DNA of 64,000 bases, from positions 8,996,589 through 9,060,588 of the forward strand of contig OX235268.1 in assembly GCA_944472135.2 (NCBI GenBank), given 5' to 3'. Positions within the stretch are counted from its first letter, which is position 1, and each line of letters starts with the position of its first letter. The notes below the pieces were generated by a model, which saw only the letters and a program-made list of their open reading frames with translations, did not search any database and was not told the origin of the DNA. This DNA is from Trichobilharzia regenti (Eukaryota; Platyhelminthes; Trematoda; Strigeidida; Schistosomatidae). A program made the position numbers and the translations under genes. Shown here piece by piece: positions 55,385-64,000 of the stretch.

Positions 55385-55560
55385 AGGGACAGAGTGAAGT
55401 CTAGCGTAGTAAGAGCTGGACATTGACAGTTTATGAGAGTTGGCTGACACCAGATATAAAGGACTGCAAATAATGGCACAAAGTGAAGGTGTGCCTCTGA
55501 AGCCCTAAATTCCACAGAGGGATTTAAAATAGTCCTTAACATATATAACTGCACAATCAC
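55385..55560 (-). repeat. Dispersed repeat C, short copy
   Basis: Near-identical to 53825-53995 (shared CCAGATATAAAGGAC and CACAGAGGGATTTAAAAT). The two short direct copies lie about 1.6 kb apart around a PLE fragment. Confidence 0.65.
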
Positions 55561-56320
55561 GTAAATGGAAACGAAATGAGCCTTGATTGAGAATGAACTA
55601 TATTATAGTCATTTTTTCGATTGGACACTATTAACTAATGAGACGTGTGTAGTCCTTTCGTTGTTTGGTGCAGACTGAATTCTATCAGCCGGTCAGGTTT
55701 GCAATGTGGCCACCATTCTAGGTAGCTCGCCATCACGGTGCATATTGATTTGATGATATTAGATAGTTAGAGGAAATCGGCCAAAGGAAGCCTTGGAGCT
55801 AGTTGTCGTACCAGTGCGTAAGCGTCTACTTTTATTTATCGGTTTGTATCTCCGCATGGGGAGGTTTACTTCTAAATCAGTTACTAATGAATATACATGC
55901 TAGGTAACAGGCGTCAGTGTCTGCGCTTATGGGTTCCGACCTAAGATCAAATGACTTTTTATTTAGGAGTTTGTAATCTTGGTGTCAGTCTCTTTTAGAG
56001 TCGTGGGTACATTTCTGGAAATTCCTGAGAAATAGGCATGTTTATCTGAAATGGAATTTTAATTTTCTTTTTATTCTGTTTACTTACTTAGTAAATTATA
56101 AGTAGTAGTTACATGAGGATGAAAATATTTAGCCTTAAGTTGTTTTGAACACAACTGATAAGTACAAATACTCTAACTTATGGACAGCTAAGTTTTATTA
56201 TAATTGCAAGCGGTATGATTTTATTCAAAAAAGTCGAAAATTAGTAGACAGAAGAACAAGGTTGGTAATGTTACCACAAGTTCAAAAAAGGCATTATATT
56301 CGCTTGATGGATATACGATC
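55561..56320. other. No gene; part of a SINE-like repeat
   Basis: 55620-55740 matches the reverse complement of 60-165 (third SINE-like family). The remainder is unrecognised. Confidence 0.45.
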
Positions 56321-56321
56321 A

Positions 56322-56708
56322 CTTTTCGGAACAATAATTCTTCGACAAATTCAGTGGAAAATCGGAGATGGCATCTAATTGCCTGAAGCAACTTGAGTCA
56401 TGAAAGGTTTTCATGTTCAGTTTTGTTGCATTTCTGGATACTCTGGTACGTGATAACTATAACTAACTGCCACTAACAGCCCATATTTTCAATATTTCCC
56501 TACTACAAATTTCTGTGACGTGCAACCGCTTGGAGGTCCTTTGGATGATTCATTTCAATGTTTTCATACTCTTTCTGATATATTGCACTGTGATTCACAC
56601 TGGTGTAGATGTAATCACATTTTATTACCTCCGAAAATCTGAATACCTAAACTAATCTTAATTACTAAAATTTCTACTTTGAAATACCCACTGAAATTCT
56701 CAGTGTAG
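56322..56708 (+). repeat. Left direct repeat flanking a PLE fragment
   Basis: From TTCGGAACAATAATT to ACTGAAATTCTCAG it matches 57524-57840 in the same orientation (ACTAACAGCCCA, CACTTGG/CGCTTGG, ATCACATTTTATTACCTCCG). The left copy has about 70 extra nt near 56550. Confidence 0.75.
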
Positions 56709-56744
56709 ATATGATTGAGGAGATTTGTAGCTCTATTGACAAAG

Positions 56745-57523
56745 GAGCTCCATTCTCCTCAAGTTTGCCGAAGCAATTTCCATCAAACGCTTCAAACCAG
56801 ATTTATGGGTTCAGAAAGAAGCAGTTATTAGTCTCTCCTTGCATATCCTGGTAACTGGATGTCTTTATTCTCTCATCTGATCACGTAATCTTTGTCTTTA
56901 ACCTCACCCTTCTTTTATAATCTATAATATTGCTTGTCTCTTGTTTCTTTGACATCAGTTCAACTCAGTACATTGTTACCTAACTTATTAGTCACTATAC
57001 ATCTAACGCACATCTCATCTTTAATACGTAACTCCTTTACCATTATATGCATACAATTAATTTATTTTGTTTTAAATTGAACTGCCTGTGTAAAAACTAT
57101 ATAAGCGCAATTTTCTGAGCACTGTTTACTAATTGTGGAACTTTCTGTCAACTGACAACATTTAAAATCTGCAAGTATGTTAAAACGTTTCTGTACGTAA
57201 ACCTCATAATTTATTTAGGCTGTAAGCAGGCAGCTGATGAGAAGTTAACTAATGTGCGTCGGTGGCACATTGGTTAGGACTCTTCGCCGACCATGCATAT
57301 GGTCCGACCTTCGAGCCCACGGCGACGAACACCTGATATCTATGGTTGGCCTGCGAATATTGGGCTACCGATATCCATGCTGAAAATTCCATACCTGTAC
57401 CAAAAATACGGTGTGGAATCAAGCTGTAATCAAAAATTAAAAAAATTTTAAAAAATAAAAAATGATGGTACCATGTTATTCTGAACAAACCACTGCTGTT
57501 GTTCTTGCTTTATTCAAATTTCG
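56745..57523 (+). mobile_element. PLE 3' end with nested SINE
   Basis: Starts at SSSLPKQFPSNASN-type bases (frame equivalent SSILLKFAEAISIKR), then KPDLWVQKEAVISLSL, followed by the 3' UTR of the family at 45168-45805. The hammerhead-like segment AGCTGATGAGAAGTTAAC at 57231-57248 is split by a SINE from its helix III/I half (GATGGTACCATGTTATTCTG, 57464-57483). Confidence 0.75.
57254..57464 (+). mobile_element. SINE family A, altered-B-box subtype
   Basis: GTGCGTCGGTGGCACATTGG head, but the B-box region reads CGACCTTCGAGCCC instead of CGGGGTTCGAGCCC, as in the copy at 59943-60133; both also have GACGAACACC. A-rich tail at 57432-57464. Confidence 0.85.
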
Positions 57524-57840
57524 GAACAATAATTGTAATAAGACATCTTCGACAGATTTAGCGGAAAATCAGAGATAGGAGCTGAATGCCCAAAAGAAAA
57601 TTTGAGTCAGTTGCAATTCTGCATGGTCAGGTACGTGATGATAACTACAGTTGCCACTAACAGCCCAGATGTTCAATATTTTGCTACTACAAAAGTCTGT
57701 GATCTGCAACCACTTGGTGGCGTACATGTAATCACATTTTATCACCTCCGAAAATCTGAACATCTAAACTAATCCTAAATACTGAAATGTCTATTTTGAA
57801 TTTCCCACTGACTGATTATATTGGACTGAAATTCTCAGTC
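57524..57840 (+). repeat. Right direct repeat flanking a PLE fragment
   Basis: Second copy of 56322-56708, beginning directly at the PLE 3' end. Confidence 0.75.
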
Positions 57841-58206
57841 TGTTTTTGCATGAAGACTATTATATATGTACAATTCGACGGCGCCCCATGGCTTAAACGG
57901 TGTTGTTTAGGCTGATAATGACCGACAATGGAATGTAGAAGGCACTTTTATACATATTTTGAGACCTTTCAGCTGGCTACACCTTTAACCCAATGATACC
58001 TGCTACAGAAACGATGGCTTTCGTGGCTAGTGGCCTGGTAGATTGCAATTTGGTGTTTTTCGCGATGGGTAGTGGGTTAGGGCTTCAGAGTGGGTACTTT
58101 CTCCCACTGTGAATACAGATGTATTCAACTGCTCAGTCGAAAAATAGAAATGAAGACATGTCTTGGGTTTCAATGTTAGCTGCAGTCAAGAAAAATAAAC
58201 CAGTCT

Positions 58207-58238
<32 letters not shown>

Positions 58239-59135
58239 TATTACTCTAGTATCATTAGCTGTCTTGTTGTGTTATTCTATTTAAACTGTGACTATGCACA
58301 ATGTTTCACTTCTATTCAATGTTCAGTGTTCAAAATGGTGGTAATCACTTAGCAAAATCAGCTTCTATTACACCACATTTTAAGAATAGATTATTTCTGC
58401 CACTTTACAGACAATGACGACGCTATTTTATGTATAAATTTGTGAGTTTCCATTCTTTTCAAGAGTTTAGGCACTAAAGGGAGAGTATTCAGGGGACCAG
58501 TTCGTCTTCAGAGCGATTTATAATTTTTCATAGTAAATGATGTATGAAAAGTGAATGGTATATCACTGTCAAATGTTCAGATTGAGAAGAATCTTGAGCT
58601 GAGCACTGGATCTAGAAGACTAATCAGTGCTGCAGAATACTGTATGCGGTAATCGACACAAGAATGTCAGAAAACGAACTGGAAATATGAGGACTAGTTA
58701 TTTCTTCACCGGCAATGAAGTAGAAAAACAGGGTTATCAAACGCAAAGCTTCTAATGGTTATTTTCTAGTTTTCAGCCAACCAGAATAAAAAATTAGTTT
58801 ACGGCCGCCATTGATGTTTAGTGTCAAATATGGAGGTTATTTCGAATAAACAACAGTATTTCGCTCATTCAATGTAAACCAACACTGGAAATCTCTTTCT
58901 GTATTCCTTTCTGTTCTGATTGGAACATAGTACTTCTTTGAAATTTCAGTAGCGGCGATATTTTTTACAGAACGGGGTTGCTAGCCTGTCGACCTGTCTT
59001 CTGTCATAAGAGGGATTACTAGTGGATACGCGATTTACCAGTGCCTCCAGATTCAATTAAATGGTTAGGGCACACAGTCTCGCTTTCAACTTCTGCATTT
59101 CTTAATCTTCACCAATACAAAGTACTGAACGTTTT
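57841..59135. other. No gene identified; (TTA)n at 58208-58230
   Basis: Unrecognised sequence. About 58965-59060 (GGGTTGCTAGCCTGTCGACC) weakly resembles 31735-31800, so an old shared repeat is possible. Confidence 0.4.
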
Positions 59136-59139
59136 TGAT

Positions 59140-59285
59140 GTGGTTGTGTTCTCTGAGGTGGATAGTTAATTTGCGAAGCTTTCATCGTCCCATACTAGGC
59201 AGCATCTTCAGTGCATACTTCAATCTGTTGAAGTGAGCTTTTAGATTTCTCCACGAGTTTATTAGTCATCTCTCATGGGGGTGAC
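59140..59285 (-). mobile_element. PLE tail, minus member of a head-to-head pair
   Basis: Reverse complement of the end of the fragment at 4178-4635 (GAGAAATCTAAAAGCTCACTTC, GATGAAAGCTT-GCAAAT). It faces the plus copy at 59320. Confidence 0.55.
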
Positions 59286-59319
59286 TTGAATGTGCCGTAG
59301 AAAGACATAATACTGACAC

Positions 59320-59880
59320 ACACTCTCTCTCCAATCACTGACCATAAGGACAACCATGGACATCAATTCGACTGGAACAACGGTCAAACATAAGACAGAG
59401 GAAACACCAAGAATGCCAGAGAATATTTGGAAGCTTGGTATGCAAGTGAATCGTCAGTTAATAGACACAATCACTTAGACAAGATTTACCAATTAATAAG
59501 AGGAATATCTTATGCACAAAAATCAATCTACACGTCAATGAAACAATCAATACCAACACAAGTAGCCTGGATGGTGTAAAGACACACAAAAACAACCAAT
59601 CAAGTTGAAGGTCATTTGAGGAAATGACTAATAAACTCGTATAGAGATCTTGGGAGCTCAGGTGAAAATGAGGTATGCGCGGAAGATGTTGCCGAGTAGC
59701 GGGATGAAAGCTTTGCAAATTAACTATCCAGCTCAGAGAACAAAACCACATCAAAATTATCCATCTGAACAACGAAACTTCTCCAGCATACCAAAACGTT
59801 TTGTTGTTCATCGTAGAATCATCAACATATTCTCTGGTATTCATAATAAAAACTTTTTTTATATTTTTCAATGAATGAAA
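59320..59880 (+). mobile_element. PLE tail, plus member of the pair
   Basis: Across frames: HQFDWNN-Q, DRGNTKNARE-LEAWYASESS and NRHNHLDKIYQLIRG; homologous to 4178-4635. Only the last part of the protein and a 3' UTR remain. Confidence 0.55.
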
Positions 59881-59942
59881 AACAAAACGATATTGTTTTT
59901 ACTGACGTTTCGCTACTTAATGCTGCTAATAGCTTTCCCAAA

Positions 59943-60133
59943 GTGCATCGGTGGCACAGTGGTTAGGACTCTCGCCGACCATGCACATGGTCCGACCTTC
60001 GAGCCCACGCCGACGAACACCTGACATCTATGGTTGGCCTGCGAATATTGGGCTACCGATATCCACGCTGAAAATTCCATACTTGTATCAAAAATACGGT
60101 GTGGAATCAAGCTATAATAAAAAATTAAAAATT
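59943..60133 (+). mobile_element. SINE family A, altered-B-box subtype
   Basis: GTGCATCGGTGGCACAGTGG head, CGACCTTCGAGCCC in the B-box region, GACGAACACCTGACATC, body and A-rich tail. It sits between two PLE fragments. Confidence 0.88.
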
Positions 60134-60149
60134 AAACCGGAATTTACAA

Positions 60150-62602
60150 AATTAGAAAGAAGAGAACACGAAGTTCAGCAAAGATATCTTTTCGGCGATT
60201 TCATTCTCAAAAGCTGTACAATCGCATTTATATAGATTATTTTAACATGGATAGAATTATTATTTGTTTAATTTCACATAGTAACGAAGGTGATAATAAT
60301 TTTCAACTTGATATGATAGTTTGAAGGTACGAATATAGATTACAAGAGGCTTAGAGACAAGATTTCATAGGATTAGAAAATAGTTACAACGTATGCAAAA
60401 AATTAATATTTGATAACTGGAGAAATAATTTTAAAGGCGAATCGAAGGTGATAATTATTTTCGACTTGATATGAATTACAAGAGGTTTAGAAACGCAGGG
60501 ATAGGACGAACTACAGGTGTGAACAAAATGAGCATGGAAACAAATTGAAATCAAAATTTTCAACTTGACATGTTAGTTAGGAGGTATGAATATAGATTAC
60601 AAGAGGCATAGAAACAAAAATTACACAGGATTAGAATATAATTGTAGAATGGTTATTCTAAACGGATTACAAGTGTGATCAGGAGGAGTATGGAAACAAA
60701 ATTAAAATAACTAGTTTTTTTAACTGAAAAAATAATTTGAGCCTGAAATGAAAGTTAGGACGTGTGAATATAGATTACAAAAGCCTTAGAAACACAAAAA
60801 TTGCACAATATTAAGATATAATTGTAAAATAGTTATTTCAAACGAATTATAAATGTGAACAGGGAAAGCATGGAAACAAACTTAAAATAACTGTTTTTAT
60901 AGCTGAAAAAAAATTAGGTGGATTAAACGAAGATTGAGGGACTAAGAATCAGACACACAGCGAACGAAAAATGCTCTAAAGGAAAAAACAAGAACGAAAA
61001 CAGACGAGGAAGAGAAAAAAAAGACGGAAACAAAGGGAACATACCAAGCTAGGTCCATGGTAGTTGTAGAGGTTGGACTAACTTCTTTTGAACACACAGC
61101 TCCGGCTTCTCGATGCATATTGCGAGGGCTTCTGCAGTACAAAGAAGTCGGAAACATATTGCTTTTGGTAGGTTTCTGTTGACTTTGTAAATCACTTTGA
61201 AAGAATCGGTTGAGATTTTGTGGGAGGTGTTGACCAGATGTTCAATAATGGCACTTCTGATTGAACCGGTGCCTCCTCTTTGCAGCCACGCTGGGTAGTG
61301 TTCTCTAACACGTTTTGAGAGGACGCGCATACAACGACCTATGTACCTAGCTCCGCACGAGCAAGTGAACTGGTATATGCACATTGAATTGGTCATATGC
61401 GAAAGTTTGTCCTTCGTGTTGTTTCGAAGTATTGGGCGGCTAGAGAATGTCACTCTTAGTGTTGCTGCAGGGAAGGTCTTCTTTAGAGAGCTGGATATTC
61501 TCCTCTTCAGGATATCAGCTGCCAAATCTCCCTTGAAATTCAGATTTAGATACAGCGTTTTCTTTGGCGCTGAATCGCATTCTTCTCTTTTAGGTTTAGG
61601 TTTCATGTTCTTTTCGACAAAACGTGTCGGGTAGCCATTTTGAGCCAGGATATTTTTGAGGAATAGGAGCTCCTCTTCCATGCAATCGTTGCTGCAGATT
61701 TTTCTAACGCGATGGGTTAGTGCGCTGATGAGGGCTCGTTTTCGGCTCAGAGGTATCCAACTATAGAAATGCGTTAGTTGGCCATTCCATGTCGGTTTTC
61801 TGTGGATGGACCTCTTCAGGGTTCCATCATCTCTTCTTGTCAATTCCACGTCCAGAAATGGAATCTTTGAATCGCTTTCTAACTCCATTGTGAATTTAAT
61901 CGAAGGATGGGAATTATTGAATTCTTGTAAGATGCAGTTGAAGTCCGAGTTCTCGTAGCAGACTATAAAGGTATCGTCAACGTACCTTTTGTATAGTATT
62001 AATTTGTTTATTGTTGATTTTAAAAATCCACTCTCCAAACTACAAGCTACAAAGACTGAGATGGTTAGGACATGTGTTACGTATGCCAAGCCATCGCCTC
62101 CCTCGACGAGCAATGTTAGCGGATATAGGGTCAGACTGGAAAAAAGCTAGCGGCGGTCAAACAAAAACTTGGCATCAGTCAATGAAATCCACAACAGTTG
62201 GTCTAAGCCACATAGGAAGGTGTAGACTTCTAGGCTGGGGTCCTCGGGACGGTAAAAATCTATGGTTGGAAACAATTTGTGACATGGCTCAAAATCGTTC
62301 TCAGTGGCGCAGATGCATCCACTCCCTGTGACTTATGATCTCCAATGAAACTGTTTTGTATTTCTTTATTACTCCTTTGTCTCACACCTCTGCTCACTGT
62401 TTCTATTATGCTTTTCTTGTACTTTCTTCTCTTGCTTCGCGTGCTACACGGAGTGTGGCGACTTGAACTTCCGCACATTTGTGCAAAGTTCTATGTCGAA
62501 AACAGACAGACAGACTCTCCAAACTGGCCATAAAGCAGTCTGCTAAAAGCGGGCCAAGAGGAGATCCCATTGCAATTCCATCTTTCTGTCTGTAGATGTC
62601 AC
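60150..62602 (-). mobile_element. PLE: RT core, GIY-YIG, long 3' UTR; split by an RTE
   Basis: Minus strand from 62600: YRQKDGIAMGSPLGPLLADC, FMASLES, then an RTE insertion (62042-62513). It resumes at 62041 with SGFLKSTINKLILYKRYVDD and TFIVCYENSDF, the catalytic box, then MELESDSKIPFLDVELTRRD, HRVRKICSNDCMEEELLFLK, LNLNFKGDLAADILKRRISS and the endonuclease SMCIYQFTCSCGARYIGRCM, ending CVQKKLVQPLQLPWT at 61049. The 3' UTR (60150-61048) contains degenerate subunits around GAATATAGATTACAA at about 60328, 60593 and 60768. Apart from the insertion the RT-nuclease frame is open, so this copy is young. The front part of the protein is missing. Confidence 0.9.
62042..62513 (+). mobile_element. CAGA-tailed RTE, 472-bp 5'-truncated insertion
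   Basis: Bounded by ACTCTCCAAACT at 62030-62041 and 62514-62525 (12-nt target duplication). It encodes [40 protein letters not shown] and QNRSQWRRCIHSL with a stop at 62329, then the 3' UTR and GAAAACAGACAGACAG tail. Nearly intact C-terminal frame. Confidence 0.93.
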
Positions 62603-62603
62603 A

Positions 62604-63158
62604 ATGGAGTTAGAAAGCGATTCAAAGATTCCATTTCTGGACGTGGAATTGACGAGAAGAGATGATGGAACCCTGAAGAGGTCCATCCACAGAAAACCGA
62701 CATGGAATGGCCAACTAACGCATTTCTATAGTTGGATACCTCTGAGCCGAAAACGAGCCCTCATCAGCGCACTAACCCATCGCGTTAGAAAAATCTGCAG
62801 CAACGATTGCATGGAAGAGGAGCTCCTATTCCTCAAAAATATCCTGGCTCAAAATGGCTACCCAACACGTTTTGTCGAAAAGAACATGAAACCTAAACCT
62901 AAAAGAGAAGAATGCGATTCAGCGCCAAAGAAAACACTGTATCTAAATCTGAATTTCAAGGGAGATTCGGCAGCTGATATCCTGAAGAGGAGAATATCCA
63001 GCTCTCTAAAGAAGACCTTCCCTGCAGCAACACTAAGAGGGACATTCTCTAGCCGCCCAATACTTCGAAACAACACGAAGGACAAACTTTCGCATATGAC
63101 CAATTCAATGTGCATATACCAGTTCACTTGCTCGTGCGGAGCTAGGTACATAGGTCAG
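62604..63158 (+). mobile_element. PLE arm, inverted twin of 61336-61889
   Basis: Same protein segment as the neighbouring minus copy, from MELESDSKIPFLDVELTRRD to FTCSCGARYIG, with only two residue differences seen (L to S after FKGD; V to G after AATLR). It starts about 2 nt from the start of the minus PLE, so the two form a palindrome with a roughly 710-bp centre. At about 63158 it changes abruptly into another PLE family without losing frame. Confidence 0.9.
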
Positions 63159-63858
63159 GTCAGGAAGAAAACCCGCTCCAACAAATATTTAGACTTCAAA
63201 TCATCACACCCCATCAGCGCAAAGATTTCAGTTGTTTCGAGTCTTCTTAGACGAGCACACTCCTTGATAACAGATGAGCAAGAAAAAGAAGAAGAAATTT
63301 CAAACATTACTGAGAATCTCAAGCAAAACAACTACCCAAGGAACTTCATCAACAAAATCAACACACATTAAGTATGGCCGAAAATGCATTCCGAAAACAT
63401 GGACTTCAACAGTCGTCACTCCATATAGAGCAGAGACGTCAGACGATATGAGAAGAGTACTCAATCAGCTGGACATTAGAGTTTTCTTCAAAACATCGGA
63501 CACACTTCAAAACAACCTTGTCCATATAAAAGACCAAATCCCTAAAGATTCTCTATCTAATTGTGTCTATAAAATAAAATGCTCGGAATGCGATGCGATC
63601 TATATCGGACAAACATCTCGAGAAATCAAAATCAGAAGAAATGAACACCGTAGAGCTTCTCTTCGACCACAAAAATATCCAGTTGAACTAGAAAAACTTC
63701 AGAAATCATCATCCATAGCCTGTATACATGCTATAGAATCAGGCCACAAAATTGATTTTGATAATATTGAAATAATCCAGAAAAACTTCAGAAACCACAA
63801 AGAACGTCTTATATCAGAAGCACTTCATATCAAGTGGAATCCAGATTGTCTGAAGTGA
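63159..63858 (+). mobile_element. Second PLE family: RT end and complete GIY-YIG domain
   Basis: Continues the frame with VRKKTRSNKYLDFKSSHPIS, KISVVSSLLRRAHSLITDEQ and LKQNNYPRNFINKINTH (stop at 63369). After a small frameshift it runs RKCIPKTWTSTVVTPYRAET, RVFFKTSDTLQNNLVHIKDQ, SLSNCVYKIKCSECDAIYIG and QTSREIKIRRNEHRRASLRP, to FRNHKERLISEALHIKWNPD and a stop at 63856. The endonuclease has the expected C-x-x-C, then IYIG, and an Arg/His-rich stretch with the usual catalytic Arg. Only distantly related to the PLE in front. Confidence 0.85.
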
Positions 63859-63954
63859 ATAGGAATGATGGACTAAAACAGAATCTGACCTGGTTACAAC
63901 ACCCCCCTCCCCATCAAGTGGCAAGATCAACACAGTGTCATTCGACGGCGTCTT

Positions 63955-64000
63955 CAACGTCTGACCAATCCATCTGCATTTTCTCCTACATATTTGTTGC
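63955..64000 (-). mobile_element. SR2-like RTE piece at window end
   Basis: GACCAATCCATCTGCATTTTC then TCCTACATATTTGTTGC matches TGTCCAATCCATCTCC at 17538-17575, so a further minus-strand RTE copy begins here and continues beyond the window. Confidence 0.65.

Noticed and set aside
1..64000. CRISPR arrays, bacterial operons, rRNA genes and functional tRNA genes
   Set aside because: The sequence is eukaryotic. Direct repeats are microsatellites or transposons, and tRNA-like stretches are SINE heads, not intact tRNA genes.

Overview
This is an AT-rich, repeat-dominated piece of animal genome, almost certainly from a schistosomatid blood fluke. Four things point there: non-LTR retrotransposons of the RTE clade (SR2-like and SR3/Perere-3-like), CR1-like fragments, many Penelope-like elements (PLEs) carrying GIY-YIG endonucleases, and tRNA-derived SINEs, one of which carries a hammerhead-ribozyme core like the schistosome alpha satellite/SINE. 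A candidate micro-exon gene (MEG), a gene type characteristic of schistosomes, agrees with this. Genus and species cannot be fixed from sequence reading alone.

Host genes are few. (1) Three C-terminal exons of fructose-1,6-bisphosphatase lie on the + strand (15798-15935, 23472-23588, 25681-25863). The 5' exons are not seen and are presumably upstream of the window, so 1-15797 appears to be intronic. (2) A candidate MEG lies on the + strand at about 43091-46875: TATA box, a signal-peptide exon, symmetric micro-exons of 12, 9 and 15 nt, and a terminal exon with a NAGNAG acceptor and an AATAAA. The micro-exons sit in a tandemly duplicated exon-plus-intron unit. (3) One GC-rich Ala/Gly/Pro-coding exon candidate lies on the - strand (41137-41247).

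Most other recognisable sequence is mobile. An RTE family with a CAGA-type 3' tail has one full-length but frameshifted copy (8955-12715, -), bounded by an 11-nt target duplication and inserted inside a PLE. Truncated copies lie at 14902-15002, 19215-20042, 21340-22852 and 62042-62513. SR2-like copies lie at 5430-6672, 16003-17165, 17285-18297, 28436-29255, 29725-30435, 33086-36598, 43921-44262 and at the window end. PLE fragments occur throughout, repeatedly in head-to-head pairs; one pair at 60-63 kb is a palindrome, and one arm is fused in frame to a second PLE family. Two SINE families are dispersed, often inside other elements.

The layering of insertions gives relative ages (SINE into RTE, RTE into PLE, PLE into SINE, PLE into a MEG intron). 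Signals deserving follow-up are the MEG with duplicated micro-exons, two hammerhead-ribozyme candidates, the chimeric PLE, the 1.15-kb inverted RTE pair that encloses a fructose-bisphosphatase exon, and an inverted-repeat-bounded element containing telomere-like repeats. Boundaries of degenerate repeats are approximate (about 20-50 nt) unless a target-site duplication is stated.
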